A stretch of DNA of 64,000 nucleotides from Pseudoalteromonas luteoviolacea H33-S (GTDB lineage: Bacteria > Pseudomonadota > Gammaproteobacteria > Enterobacterales > Alteromonadaceae), in NCBI RefSeq assembly GCF_001625695.1, contig NZ_AUXY01000079.1, positions 1 to 64,000 on the forward strand, given 5' to 3'. Positions within the stretch are counted from its first letter, which is position 1, and every line of letters begins with the position of its first letter. Below are positions 9,191 to 18,968 of this stretch, piece after piece. The translations under genes were made by a program, and so were the position numbers. The notes under the pieces were generated by a model. The model did not search any database. It was not told the DNA's origin and saw only the letters and a program-made list of their open reading frames with translations.

Positions 9191-11221
9191 TTAATTGTTC
9201 GCTAATGCATTGCCAGAAATAGAAATGTTGCGCGCGCTTAAGGTCAGGTTAGTGCCGTTAATGGTAATATTGCCAGCCCCATCAATTTCGATGCTGCCAC
9301 GCCCTTGTACCAATTGAATAGACCCTTGACCTTGCGTTGATAACGTCAGGTTATTACCACTACTTAAGGTAATTTCACCGGCGTTTGCGCTCATTTCGAT
9401 GTTGCCTTCCTGGCTGTGAACATTGATCTCTTGGGCTGCTTCCATACTCAATGCTTGTGTTGCTTCGAGGTCAATATCGCCATCCGTTGCTTGAATTTTA
9501 AAGTTTAAGTCCGCGGTTAAACGGATCCCCCGCGCACCGTGCAGTTCAAGTTCTGCATCTGTACTTTGAATCGCAATGCGATCTGCGGCTTTGACTGTTA
9601 GCTCGTCAGAGGCGGTGACATTGAGGTTGCCACCCGCTTGCATGGTCAGATCTTCTTGCGCCTGCAAGCGCATTTCTCCTCGGCTAGATTGCAACATGAC
9701 CTTTTCTTGTCCATCGGTTGCATCTAACAGCAGGCTATTGTCATCACTGGCCGTGGCCACTTTAATTTTGCGCTCTCCCTCTTTGTCACTCATCACCAGC
9801 GTATTGCCAGCACGGGTAACAATTTTGTTTTCATAGGGATTATTGCTGCTCACAGGGCTTGGTGCTTGGGCGTTATAAAGCGCGCCTAAGATCACCGGAC
9901 GATCCAAGTCGCCATTTTCTCCACACACTAAGACCTCTGTGCCTTGGGTGAGCGGAAAGTGCATGCCATGGCCTTGACCACCATAGGTTTGTGTTAATCG
10001 GGTTGGTCTGCTTTGCTGGCCTTCGCCATCTTGGTTAAAAGGCAGTTTGACTTGATATTGACCTGTCTCATCCACCTCTTGCTCAATGGTGGCGTTAAAG
10101 GTGGCAAAGACCCGTCTTTTTGGGCTGGGCTGGGCACAGTAATCTTGCGCAATTGGCAGTAACACGGCCTGATTTTTATAAGTCAGCCCAGTGACTTTGC
10201 TGCCATATGCCACGCTGCCAGCCTGACAGCCTTGATGTGACACATGAGTCACTAGGTATTCACCGGAATAGCTGGGATGATCTGTGACTGTTAAGCACAC
10301 CCCTGGGCGCAATGCACGGCAGTCCGTATCTGCGATCAGGGTTTCTCGCTGGCAATCTAGGCTGCGTTGATGCACTTCAGCTAAGTCATTGCCATCACCG
10401 TCACTGGCCAAGTTGTCACCAAAATGCGCGCTTTCGCCAAAGCCGCTGATGTCAGTGTTATTGCGGCTACTGCCCTGTATCTGGGCGCCACGCTCATAAT
10501 GGCTGTCGTAATAGCGCACTTGCTCGCTGAGCATGGTGGCTTTTTTAGAAAACGCGAACACGCTTTCGCATGTGCGCACCTGCCCGCTCGGTGAAACAAA
10601 AGGCAAGGTGATCTCTTTAAGCGGTCTGGCAAATTTATCACTCGACTCGCAAATGGCCAGCTTGGCAATGCCATAGTCGGTTTCTCGCCAGCCATATACA
10701 TAGCCGTATCGGCGCATCAAACGTGTGATAAAGTCGTAATCACTTTCATCATATTGCACCACCATATCAAGCGTTGGGCCGCTGACTTGTAAGTCGAGCT
10801 GAGCCGATGGGAAATCACACTTTTGCAGCACGCTTTGGATGATCTGCCCAGGATTCATATCGGTAAATATCCGGTTTGAACGGTGTTGCTTAAGCTTTGC
10901 AAGACCTGATTGCAAAGTTAAGGTATACACATACCCCTGATGAGACTGACCATGGCAAATATAATTGGTTAAAAATCCGGTCACGGTGAGATCTTCAGTG
11001 CTCCACGCAATGATCAAGCTGATGTCTTTGCCGATCAATACATCCGGCTCCACCAGCTCTTCGCTCAGTACTTGAATGTCAAATATGCAATCATCACACA
11101 GGGCATCAAGATCCGCTTGAAAGGATTGCACCTGAAACAGCGCATCACTCAGCCCTGCAATCGTCACCCCAAAGTGGCTTTCATCGGCGCCGGTCAGTTT
11201 TCCCGCATCTAGTCCAAACAT
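9191..11221 (-). CDS. vgrG: VgrG spike protein (TssI)
   Basis: The 676-residue protein has the full VgrG layout. A gp27-like N-terminal part (about 1-350) includes the DYDFITRLMRRYGYVYGWRE segment. A gp5-like OB domain (about 365-450) ends in EVLVCGENGDLDRPVILGAL. The C-terminal beta-helix is made of short repeats (LTMQAGGNLNVTASDELTVK and similar). It stops right after the helix, so it carries no fused effector domain and must recruit cargo through the downstream adaptor and PAAR-like proteins. It lies 16 bases downstream of clpV, in the same operon. Confidence 0.95.
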   Translation of the reverse strand: MFGLDAGKLTGADESHFGVTIAGLSDALFQVQSFQADLDALCDDCIFDIQVLSEELVEPDVLIGKDISLIIAWSTEDLTVTGFLTNYICHGQSHQGYVYTLTLQSGLAKLKQHRSNRIFTDMNPGQIIQSVLQKCDFPSAQLDLQVSGPTLDMVVQYDESDYDFITRLMRRYGYVYGWRETDYGIAKLAICESSDKFARPLKEITLPFVSPSGQVRTCESVFAFSKKATMLSEQVRYYDSHYERGAQIQGSSRNNTDISGFGESAHFGDNLASDGDGNDLAEVHQRSLDCQRETLIADTDCRALRPGVCLTVTDHPSYSGEYLVTHVSHQGCQAGSVAYGSKVTGLTYKNQAVLLPIAQDYCAQPSPKRRVFATFNATIEQEVDETGQYQVKLPFNQDGEGQQSRPTRLTQTYGGQGHGMHFPLTQGTEVLVCGENGDLDRPVILGALYNAQAPSPVSSNNPYENKIVTRAGNTLVMSDKEGERKIKVATASDDNSLLLDATDGQEKVMLQSSRGEMRLQAQEDLTMQAGGNLNVTASDELTVKAADRIAIQSTDAELELHGARGIRLTADLNFKIQATDGDIDLEATQALSMEAAQEINVHSQEGNIEMSANAGEITLSSGNNLTLSTQGQGSIQLVQGRGSIEIDGAGNITINGTNLTLSARNISISGNALANN

Positions 11222-11237
11222 GGTGCTGCTCCCTCAG

Positions 11238-13955
11238 TTAGGCCAGATCGGCAAATACAGCTTCAATTTGCCCGTCATCATTTAAGGTTAAAGTCAGCAG
11301 ATCTGGCATATCTTCTTCGCTCAAAAAGCCTAAAATTGAGCGGGCAACACCCGGCAATATTTGCTGTTCTATGGTGGCATTAACCAAGCGAGCGCCGCTG
11401 TCAGACAGCGCACATTGCTTTGATAAATGGCTCAATACACTCTGATCAACCCGCAGTGTAATTTGATGATTCTCACTTAAGCGCGCAGCCACTTTCTCCA
11501 GCTTTAAAGCGACAATATTCTCTAGTGCATCGCTGTCTAGCGGCTTAAATGGGATCACCTGCATACGCGCCAATAATGCAGGCGCAAAATGATTCAGTAG
11601 CTCAGGCTTAATCAAGTTATTTAGCTCAGATAGGCTTGGCATGGTCCAAGGCGTTTGCGCCTCTTCGTCGCAGTCCTCGTCAGCGGTTGGCGTCTCATCT
11701 GCTTGCTGGTTTAACAGACCTTGCGCCTCATTGATGGCTTTGGCTAACACGTCTTCGTCGTCTTGATTTGGCGCACGGCATGCCTTGGCGATTTGCTCAG
11801 CGGCGATGTTAGAGGTCATGATGATCACGGTATTTTTAAAATCGATTTCGCGGCCTTCGCCGTCGCGCATCATGCCCAGCTCAAACACCTGATAAAACAT
11901 GTTTAATACATCTGGGTGGGCTTTTTCAACTTCATCAAGCAGCACCACAGAATAAGGACGCTGGCGCACCGCTTCGGTCAACACACCGCCCTCACCATAG
12001 CCCACATAACCCGGTGGTGAACCCTTAAGCTGCGACACCGTATGTGACTCTTGGTATTCGCTCATATTGATGGTGGTTAAAAACTTATCACCGCCAAATA
12101 GCACATTGGCTAAATGTCGAGCGGTTTCTGTTTTACCCACCCCAGATGGGCCACTGAATAAAAACACCCCAAGCGGGCCTGAAGATGCCGACACCCCAGC
12201 TTTGGCCACACGCAGTGACTGCGCCAGCGCACTTAGTCCTTGCTCTTGGCCTACCACCTGCGCACCTAAGCTTTGCTCGAGCGCAAGGAGGTTTTGCAGC
12301 TCATCTTTGACCATATTGCCCACTGGGATCCCTGTCCAGTTAGCAATCACTTGTGCCACGGTATCTTGATCAACTTCGCAAAAGACCGCATTGCCCTCTT
12401 CGTTTAACGATTTCAATTGGCGGCGATATTCTGGTAATTGGCTTTGCTGTGCACTGGCAATCGAGGCATGGGTGTCTAGTTGCTCAGCGCGGCGCGTTTG
12501 CATTGCAGCAAGCTCTGATTGCGCTTGGTCAAGTTCAGCGGCTAACTCTGCACTGACCACATCGCTCTCAATGCCCAGCTCTGCCTCTTGCTCTAATCGC
12601 GCCAAACGCTCGGTTAAATAGGTGACACGCTCTTGGGCATTTTCGATGATCACAGGAGAGGTGGCGGCGCCCATTCTCACTGCTGCTGCCGCAGTGTCGA
12701 GTACATCAATGGCTTTGTCTGGCAACTGTCTGCCCGTGATATATCGCGCCGATAAACTCACCGCCGCTTCAATGGCGCTGTCGGTAATATGAATTTGATG
12801 GTGTTGCTCGTACTTTTCTTTAATGCCACTCAACATCAGTTTGGCATTTTGCTCGCTGGGCTCGTCGACTTTAATCAACTGAAAGCGTCTTTCAAGGGCG
12901 GCATCGCGCTCAAAATATTGTTTGTACTCGCTCCAAGTAGTGGCCGCCAGTGTACGCAGCTCGCCTCGTGCCAGTGCGGGTTTCAGTAGGTTCGCCGCAT
13001 CGCCCATGCCGGCATCGCCACCAGCGCCGATCAAGGTATGCGCTTCATCAATAAAGAGAATAATGGGCGTGCTGGATGACTTCACATCGTCAATCACTTG
13101 CTTTAAACGGCGTTCAAACTCGCCTTTTACCCCAGCGCCCGCTTGCAGCAAGCCCATATCTAACACCATGATCCGCACACCCACCAATTCATCTGGCACC
13201 GTTTTGGCAACGATGCGCTGTGCAAGGCCTTCCACCACCGCCGTTTTGCCAACCCCTGGGTCGCCGACAAAAATCGGGTTATTCTTGCGCCTTCTGCACA
13301 ACACATCGATTGCCAAACGGATCTCTTCGCTGCGTCCAAGTACCGGATCAATGCCGCCACTGGCCGCTTTTGCGGTTAGGTCTTCACAAAATGAGTCCAA
13401 TGCCGTTTGCTCTGCATCTTGTCCATTTTGCTGCAAAGTGCTCGCTCTGCCCGTATCCACAGGTTGAAACGCCATGCGCTCAGTCGAGCCTTTGCAAATT
13501 TTATCGAGATTGTCTTTTAAAAAGTGAATATCGAGCTTATCAAGCTCTAGCGCCAACCCAAATGCAGGGCTAAACGGGACGAGATCTTTAAACGCATCAA
13601 GCAAGGCAGCCCCAGTGATCCACTCACTGCGGTGCTTCACATTAGCAGTGAGCCAAGCACGCTCTAATAATTCATATAAACGGCGAGAAAACACAGGTTT
13701 GCCCTGATTGGCTGCGTCTTGTTGATTAATAAAGCCGAGCGCTTCGTGCCACAGAGTATCTTGGTCAATTTCAAAAAAAGGCAGAATTTTAGCCACATCA
13801 CCTTCGTGGTGATCTTCCATCAGCTTAAGCAGTAAATGTTCAGGCAAGACTTCATAGTGCTGGCGGCTAGCGGCAAAGCCTGCCGCTGCTTCAAGCGCGC
13901 TTGCGGTATGTGCGTTTAATTTATCAATAAGTTGCTTAATGCCTGTCGCGTCCAT
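11238..13955 (-). CDS. clpV: T6SS sheath-recycling AAA+ ATPase ClpV (TssH)
   Basis: The 905-residue protein has a Clp N-domain (about 1-150) and two AAA+ modules. The first has Walker A GDPGVGKTAVVEG and Walker B LFIDEAHTLIGAGG. The second has GPSGVGKTETARHLA and VVLLDEVEKAHPDV. A coiled-coil middle segment (about 420-530) lies between them. ClpV disassembles the contracted TssB/TssC sheath so that the subunits can be reused. Its place between tssG and vgrG and its N-domain separate it from housekeeping ClpB. One oddity is an acidic insert in the second module (about 715-760, with ADEDCDEEAQ). Confidence 0.95.
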   Translation of the reverse strand: MDATGIKQLIDKLNAHTASALEAAAGFAASRQHYEVLPEHLLLKLMEDHHEGDVAKILPFFEIDQDTLWHEALGFINQQDAANQGKPVFSRRLYELLERAWLTANVKHRSEWITGAALLDAFKDLVPFSPAFGLALELDKLDIHFLKDNLDKICKGSTERMAFQPVDTGRASTLQQNGQDAEQTALDSFCEDLTAKAASGGIDPVLGRSEEIRLAIDVLCRRRKNNPIFVGDPGVGKTAVVEGLAQRIVAKTVPDELVGVRIMVLDMGLLQAGAGVKGEFERRLKQVIDDVKSSSTPIILFIDEAHTLIGAGGDAGMGDAANLLKPALARGELRTLAATTWSEYKQYFERDAALERRFQLIKVDEPSEQNAKLMLSGIKEKYEQHHQIHITDSAIEAAVSLSARYITGRQLPDKAIDVLDTAAAAVRMGAATSPVIIENAQERVTYLTERLARLEQEAELGIESDVVSAELAAELDQAQSELAAMQTRRAEQLDTHASIASAQQSQLPEYRRQLKSLNEEGNAVFCEVDQDTVAQVIANWTGIPVGNMVKDELQNLLALEQSLGAQVVGQEQGLSALAQSLRVAKAGVSASSGPLGVFLFSGPSGVGKTETARHLANVLFGGDKFLTTINMSEYQESHTVSQLKGSPPGYVGYGEGGVLTEAVRQRPYSVVLLDEVEKAHPDVLNMFYQVFELGMMRDGEGREIDFKNTVIIMTSNIAAEQIAKACRAPNQDDEDVLAKAINEAQGLLNQQADETPTADEDCDEEAQTPWTMPSLSELNNLIKPELLNHFAPALLARMQVIPFKPLDSDALENIVALKLEKVAARLSENHQITLRVDQSVLSHLSKQCALSDSGARLVNATIEQQILPGVARSILGFLSEEDMPDLLTLTLNDDGQIEAVFADLA

Positions 13956-14024
13956 TTTATTTCCTTGCGATTTAAAATTATTCTGACTCTTTCCTACTTC
14001 AGAGCGCGCTCTGAAGACGCCTAT

Positions 14025-14993
14025 TTATGACTGATAATCACTGTCTAAAAAGTTTCTTTGCGCAATGTGCGCTTCTACAATGCCCATACAACTACTGGTG
14101 CCAAGCTCACATTCCCCCAAGGGCACTGGATGCTGCTCTTTCACTTCAATTAAAATTTTGACCTGCCATGCCATTTTGCTGCCGGTATGCCAAGTCAGTA
14201 ACTTATGCATTTTTTTCCCTTCGTCGCCATTTGGAAACAACGCGCGAGCCTGTGCTTCACTCAACGGGCCAATGTCAATTTGCACACGATTACCTGTGAT
14301 CAATACCTGCCCGCCCAGCAAGCTGTCTTGGCCTAATGTGACGCTATTCTCAGCGCTGATTGGTGGTTTTTCTGTGACTTCTTGCCACTCCACCATGTTG
14401 TCAGCAATTTGCAAATTCGGTTGCTTTAGCCCTTGGCGCAGCACTTGTTGCAAGCCAGCAGCACTGGTTTGGTTGGCGCTGGCTAAGTTAAGCTTGCTGC
14501 TTTCGCCTTGGCTATTTTCATAAATCGCCGCCACCATTTGGTCAAACTGACGCGCGCCGACGCCCGCTAAATTGATCTGTGATTTTTTCCATGCTTGGTA
14601 CAATTGGCAGTACAAAATATGATTAAAAATATCTAAAAATGCCCGTGTACGTGCGCCCATTTCTTCATCGTTAGCAGCCTGCTCAAGCAGGTAATGGGGC
14701 ATCGGCGCATCCACGCCATACAAGCCTAAAAATGCGGTTTCTAGCTTCAGCTTACCGCGCTGGCTGAGCAGCAATTCACAAGCGCGAATATCCGATGCTG
14801 GAAAGCCTAACTCTTTGAAGGTGCTCACCAGTACACGTTGGCTTGCGCCTTGCTCTAACTCTCCCTCCATCGCCCAATGCTTTTCGATTAACGACATGGC
14901 TTTAAACAAACTAAATTGCCATGGCGCGTCCAGCAATGCGGCGATCGGGGCGGGCAATTTGGCCCAAATTGGGTGTTTTTTTTGCTCTGTCAT
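14025..14993 (-). CDS. tssG: T6SS baseplate protein TssG
   Basis: The 322-residue product (from the ATG at 14993) matches TssG. It opens with the helical WQFSLFKAMSLIEKHW segment, followed by an ELLLSQRGKLKLETAFLGLYG strand and a PMPHYLLE motif, then FLDIFNHILYCQLYQAWKK, all typical of the family. TssG forms the baseplate wedge with TssE, TssF and TssK. A longer frame exists upstream to 15038, but it would overlap tssF by 43 bases; the ATG at 14993 follows the tssF stop with a two-base gap and is preferred. Length is normal for the family. Confidence 0.9.
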   Translation of the reverse strand: MTEQKKHPIWAKLPAPIAALLDAPWQFSLFKAMSLIEKHWAMEGELEQGASQRVLVSTFKELGFPASDIRACELLLSQRGKLKLETAFLGLYGVDAPMPHYLLEQAANDEEMGARTRAFLDIFNHILYCQLYQAWKKSQINLAGVGARQFDQMVAAIYENSQGESSKLNLASANQTSAAGLQQVLRQGLKQPNLQIADNMVEWQEVTEKPPISAENSVTLGQDSLLGGQVLITGNRVQIDIGPLSEAQARALFPNGDEGKKMHKLLTWHTGSKMAWQVKILIEVKEQHPVPLGECELGTSSCMGIVEAHIAQRNFLDSDYQS

Positions 14994-14995
14994 GG

Positions 14996-16720
14996 CTATA
15001 TCTGATAACTCTCGCCGGAACTTATCTGCCAACACCAAGTGTGGTAGCTAGGTACACACGTCACCTTGGTTTGCAAACACTCGTTAATGGGCGCATAAAG
15101 CTTAAAAAACTGATGCAATACATCACAAAAATGATAAGCATCTGACAAGCACACAAACTGCTTTTCATTGATGGTCAAATGAATTTCTAGCCCTTTCACA
15201 AACACCCCTTTTTGCAGCATTGAAATTGGCTTTGAGTGGGCATCAACAATACTGGCGATCCGGCTTTGATTTTCTGAGCGCCCTGACCAATCAAACAGCG
15301 CTAAGAGTTTTTTTAATTGGATCGGATCGGCAAGTTGAGAAAAGCGCATATTCAATAGGCCAATCAACAGCCAGTGTTTTTGCTGCTTGGGGCAGTGCAG
15401 CATCTTGCTTGGGCGGATCACATTTTTCATCGTCAGCGCAAAAGGGGCATTGGCTTTAGGAACATGAATGTCGCCCTCTTTTAACAGTTGCCTTGGCCAC
15501 ACGGCATTGTGTGCCAGGGTGCTCGCTGACAGCGTTTGCACAGCATCAATATCATCCATAGAGATCTGCACATACACCTTGGGGGCAGCGCCGCCTGTAT
15601 CTTTGGATACCAAGCTGTAAAGGTGCTTTTCGTCTTCAAATACACTGGTGTAACGAGACTGAAAATCAACGCTCTCTCCTGAGCTGCGGTTTTTCCCCTT
15701 GAGCTCAGTGACCTCAAAGCAAAATGCCTCTGCGGACTTTTCTTGTATTGGCGTAATCGGGTATTCGGTTTGATTATCTAAGCAGCGCATTGGCTCTGCA
15801 TCACACGCAAACAAATTGACTGCGGGCACACAGTTGAGCATGATATTTTCATGGCTAACTTTATGCCCTGGTGGCAGCTTAACTTGGCTGGTGATCTCAA
15901 TATCGAGGGTGTTGAGGTTGGCATCAAACTTTAAAAGATGGAAGTTGTTTAGCTCTACAAAATAAAAGCGCTCACGACTATTAAAGTAATCAAGCAGTAG
16001 CGCGTAGCCTGGATGGCACTGATCACTGTTGGGTAAGATACCAAACTCGCCATGACCAAAGGCACTGCTCACCGATGACTTAGGGAGCAGCTGGGTGAGT
16101 TTGTCAAAGTGACTGCCATAACTGACTTCAATGTGTTCACTGGCGTTGGTCATTAGGTGATATAAGCTGGCACACAGTGGCGTGTCACCACACAAGTAAA
16201 AACGCAAAGATTTTAATTCATAGTCACTGACCACACCTTGGCCCAAGCGCTTGAGCTTTAAACTTAACTTAGCACCACTGTGAAACTCCTGATAATCCAC
16301 TGCATACACTTCAAACGGGGCAATTGGTGTATCTGTCGATGTGGTAAAGTGGCATACCACTGGGGTGGTTTTATCCCCATGGGAGCTAATTTGCGTACCC
16401 GATTCGACCGTTGTGGCCCCTTGCATCGTCATCTTAGGGGTGAATTGCATAATGGTCGTGGACGGATAATTACTCAGCATCAGCGGACACACTTGACGCA
16501 ACACTTGCTCAGAGACTTCTGGTAATGACTCATCAAGGCGCTTTTGCGTATATGCCGTCATATAGGCAACGCCTTCTAATAAGCGCTCAACATGCGGATC
16601 GCGGTCTTTGAGCGCATCAATATTAAGCTGCCCCGCATGCTCTGGATATTGCTGAGCGAACTCCTTGCCAGCTTGTGTTAGGAGACGCATTTGCGCATCA
16701 AAATACTGTTGCATATCCAT
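14996..16720 (-). CDS. tssF: T6SS baseplate protein TssF
   Basis: The 574-residue protein begins with the family-typical start (YFDAQMRLLTQAGKEFAQQY) and contains a DPHVERLLEGVAYMTAYTQKRLDE block, the LPEVSEQVLRQVCPLMLSNYP segment, and a later FVELNNFHLLKFD region. TssF is the large wedge subunit of the baseplate that anchors the spike and sheath. It starts 2 bases after tssE and is immediately followed by tssG, the usual E-F-G order. No membrane segments or odd features were seen. Confidence 0.92.
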   Translation of the reverse strand: MDMQQYFDAQMRLLTQAGKEFAQQYPEHAGQLNIDALKDRDPHVERLLEGVAYMTAYTQKRLDESLPEVSEQVLRQVCPLMLSNYPSTTIMQFTPKMTMQGATTVESGTQISSHGDKTTPVVCHFTTSTDTPIAPFEVYAVDYQEFHSGAKLSLKLKRLGQGVVSDYELKSLRFYLCGDTPLCASLYHLMTNASEHIEVSYGSHFDKLTQLLPKSSVSSAFGHGEFGILPNSDQCHPGYALLLDYFNSRERFYFVELNNFHLLKFDANLNTLDIEITSQVKLPPGHKVSHENIMLNCVPAVNLFACDAEPMRCLDNQTEYPITPIQEKSAEAFCFEVTELKGKNRSSGESVDFQSRYTSVFEDEKHLYSLVSKDTGGAAPKVYVQISMDDIDAVQTLSASTLAHNAVWPRQLLKEGDIHVPKANAPFALTMKNVIRPSKMLHCPKQQKHWLLIGLLNMRFSQLADPIQLKKLLALFDWSGRSENQSRIASIVDAHSKPISMLQKGVFVKGLEIHLTINEKQFVCLSDAYHFCDVLHQFFKLYAPINECLQTKVTCVPSYHTWCWQISSGESYQI

Positions 16721-16722
16721 GT

Positions 16723-17127
16723 TTATTCGTCCTTGATCTGAGTATCTACATCGGCTTTGCCGCCTGATGCAAAACGGGTATTCAGTCGAATGATCTCACC
16801 GCTTTTTAGCTCTGCGCGAATATCAAAGCGGATCACGCAATTATGTTCTTTAATCTCCACTGGGCGCACAACAATATTGGCAATACGTGGCTCGTATTTT
16901 TCTATGGTTTTTTTTACTTCGTTGGCCAACGTATGTTGTGAATAAGGCAGTCCCTCGTAAATATCTTCTACATCGGGTAAACCGTAATCTTCTAAATGCC
17001 CCAGCACGCCGCGCCGTGCATTGAGCAACTGCGTTAGATGCTCACACACACTCAATGAGCGCGTCGCTGTTTTATTGGGGTTATATGCTTGTTGTTGAGA
17101 CTGCGCCAACAGATCAAATAAAGCCAT
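16723..17127 (-). CDS. tssE: T6SS baseplate protein TssE (gp25-like)
   Basis: The 134-residue protein has the gp25/GPW baseplate signature: SVCEHLTQLLNARRGVLGH, then the YGLPDVEDIYEGLP motif, then a conserved helix and strand ending in the ELKSGE region. TssE nucleates sheath polymerisation in the baseplate and is the homologue of phage T4 gp25. It is first in the E-F-G-H-vgrG run, 63 bases downstream of the hcp stop, so all may share the hcp promoter. Length is normal for the family. Confidence 0.9.
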   Translation of the reverse strand: MALFDLLAQSQQQAYNPNKTATRSLSVCEHLTQLLNARRGVLGHLEDYGLPDVEDIYEGLPYSQHTLANEVKKTIEKYEPRIANIVVRPVEIKEHNCVIRFDIRAELKSGEIIRLNTRFASGGKADVDTQIKDE

Positions 17128-17190
17128 ATTGCGTCACCATGGAGTTGTTTAAAAAGAGGCAAAGCACTGCTTTGCCTCTGATGAGTGGTC

Positions 17191-17676
17191 TTAACGACCC
17201 TCAGTCCAAGAATCAGAAAACTCAATGTTTCCGTCTAGGTAAGTCCAGGTGATACGCTTATAACGCATGTTCACTTTCTCAAGATGCGGATAACGCTCTT
17301 TGTCCAGATCTTTTACGTTGTGCATGGTTGGCGTAATAGATGTGATCTTTACATCTTCAAGCGTGTGGCGGAAATACTCGCGCTCAGTACCAGTGTCATC
17401 AATACGGTACCACTTAAGCTCTAATTGCTTTAGTGTTTGACCATTTGAACATGCTTTGTACAAATACGGTGTAGATGCATCCACAGCTTTTGTGATGATG
17501 AAAGGTTCGTGCTTACGAGTCCCTGTTAGCTCTCCTGTGTCATTGTCCGTTGGGATACGGAGTTCATGGTCAAAGTGTAAAATTTCAATTGACCCTTCAC
17601 GCTCAGCCACAGTTACTGAACCTTTTACTTCATTCCCTTGGTCATCCTTTAACCACAAATACGCTGGAATTGCCAT
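17191..17676 (-). CDS. hcp: T6SS inner-tube protein Hcp (TssD)
   Basis: The 161-residue protein matches Hcp. It begins MAIPAYLWLKDDQGNEVKGS, has the ILHFDHELRIPTD strand, an EPFIITKAVDASTPYLYKAC block and a C-terminal WTYLDGNIEFSDSW. Hcp hexamers stack to form the tube that is fired with VgrG at its tip. The ATG at 17676 follows a GGAG ribosome site. A structured leader of more than 200 bases separates it from the next upstream gene, so it probably has its own promoter and regulation. Confidence 0.95.
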   Translation of the reverse strand: MAIPAYLWLKDDQGNEVKGSVTVAEREGSIEILHFDHELRIPTDNDTGELTGTRKHEPFIITKAVDASTPYLYKACSNGQTLKQLELKWYRIDDTGTEREYFRHTLEDVKITSITPTMHNVKDLDKERYPHLEKVNMRYKRITWTYLDGNIEFSDSWTEGR

Positions 17677-17729
17677 TTCTATATTCTCCTTTTAATATAA
17701 GTTGTTTCCTGATAATTAATGGCATCGCT

Positions 17730-17823
17730 CTAACACCGCCTCGGCTGTGTTAGATCCCAAAAAAAGCGCCACGCTTCATGCCAATTTGGGAACATGTCCT
17801 GGGTTGGTTGCCGCCAACCCAGG
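17730..17823 (-). promoter_or_regulatory. Structured leader upstream of hcp: two hairpins
   Basis: Two perfect inverted repeats lie in the 234-base gap before hcp. The first is CTAACAC/GTGTTAG at 17730-17736 and 17747-17753. The second is CCTGGGTTGG/CCAACCCAGG at 17798-17807 and 17814-17823, with a 6-base loop. Neither is followed by a clear T-run on the minus strand, so simple terminators are unlikely. They could be an mRNA leader structure, a processing site or part of a small RNA. I found no well-spaced sigma-54 promoter in this gap. Confidence 0.5.
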
Positions 17824-17910
17824 GCAATCTTTCAATACTTTATAAATCCGTTTATTTCATTAGCGGCCTAACGCACACCAAGCTGTAATGGCTTATGCAA
17901 TCAACTTTAT

Positions 17911-18303
17911 TCATGTCTTCGCTGTATCACTTACAAAAGCGCCATACTTAAGTACAGGCAAAGAAAATAAAATTAAAATCCAAATTATATTCCCCATAAA
18001 TAACATTTCAGATGAGGTATAACCGCCCAAGTAAAACTCGTTTAATAAACAAAAAACATTAACAAGCCACCATAGTAAAACCGTTAAAATCCACGCATTT
18101 TGACTTAGAACACGCACTTGTAAAATCAGACATATGTTTGCTGCTAAAACTAAAAAATCTGTAATAAAAAGAACACCTTTTAAAAAAGAAGCGCTCGTTT
18201 CATAAATAGCTGAACTTTGATTTTCGTATATTGAAAACAAAGTTACAGCCACTTGCACCACACATATAATTTTCCAAATAAAATGATCTGCTTTTAGATT
18301 CAT
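17911..18303 (-). CDS. Small membrane protein of unknown function
   Basis: The 130-residue protein is dominated by four hydrophobic stretches, including a segment near the start (FIWKIICVVQVAVTLFSIYE) and others ending in MGNIIWILILFSLPVL. It therefore looks like a four-helix inner membrane protein. It sits between tssC and hcp in the T6SS block, in the same direction, and is more AT-rich than its neighbours. It is not a known T6SS component. It may be an insertion into the cluster, or an accessory or immunity protein; neither can be shown from the sequence. Confidence 0.6.
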   Translation of the reverse strand: MNLKADHFIWKIICVVQVAVTLFSIYENQSSAIYETSASFLKGVLFITDFLVLAANICLILQVRVLSQNAWILTVLLWWLVNVFCLLNEFYLGGYTSSEMLFMGNIIWILILFSLPVLKYGAFVSDTAKT

Positions 18304-18479
18304 CAGTACACCAATTAGCGCAGCTCACCATGCTCATCACCGCTGCTATTTCTTCTTTTTATATGCAGTGTGTCCAAACTAATAAGACTTAACTTAACTT
18401 AACTCAACTCTGAATTTGTATACGCAATCACTTTTATAGATGCCCCTTCTATACAAGCTCAGAGTAATATCCACCTCTT

Positions 18480-18968
18480 TTACAAATCACCACGTAATTC
18501 CATCACTAGCGTGGCCACGTCAAATGGCACTTTTAGTACATCCAGCTGTAAAAAGTGCTGCTGGACCTCTTCTGGCAGCTGTTTAAATTCTAACTCCCCT
18601 TGTACCTCCTCTTTTAAGGAGTCAGTGACAAAACTTCCAACGGTAAGTTTTTCATCACTACTGACAAGGGAGTTATAAAACTCAACCGCGCTTAAAAAAC
18701 GAATATATTCGTCTTTCATGCAATGATTAAGTGCCACGTAATGCAAATAATTTACTGCATTTACAACTAATTCTGTTTCAAGCCTATCTATCTCTAACTG
18801 TTTTGGCCTAACTCGTGGAGTATGTTCAAAACACGTTTCCATCGCCTTGGTATAGGAGATAGTTGTTTCCTGTAATTTATTTTTTGCAAAAAGCATCTCG
18901 GGTGTTACGGTTTCTGCTGACAAGCTCAGCGAAAAAAACAACACTAATAAGTAATAAAGTTTATTCAT
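18480..18968 (-). CDS. Exported protein of unknown function in T6SS cluster
   Basis: From the ATG at 18968 the product is 162 residues. It begins with a classic signal peptide (MNKLYYLLVLFFSLSLSAET, cleavage probably after the second SA). The mature part is helical and charged with two cysteines (TCF.. and NHCMKD), which could form a disulfide in the periplasm. A start four codons further upstream exists, but this one has a better placed ribosome site. It lies between tssC and the small membrane protein. I recognise no family. A periplasmic immunity or envelope accessory role is only inferred from location. Confidence 0.6.
   Translation of the reverse strand: MNKLYYLLVLFFSLSLSAETVTPEMLFAKNKLQETTISYTKAMETCFEHTPRVRPKQLEIDRLETELVVNAVNYLHYVALNHCMKDEYIRFLSAVEFYNSLVSSDEKLTVGSFVTDSLKEEVQGELEFKQLPEEVQQHFLQLDVLKVPFDVATLVMELRGDL

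Noticed and set aside
13160..13573. Open frames inside clpV
   Set aside because: They are on shifted or opposite frames of a well supported gene and have no family features.
17677..17910. Sigma-54 promoter upstream of hcp
   Set aside because: A TGGCAT...GC pattern exists on the minus strand but the spacing is wrong by one base.
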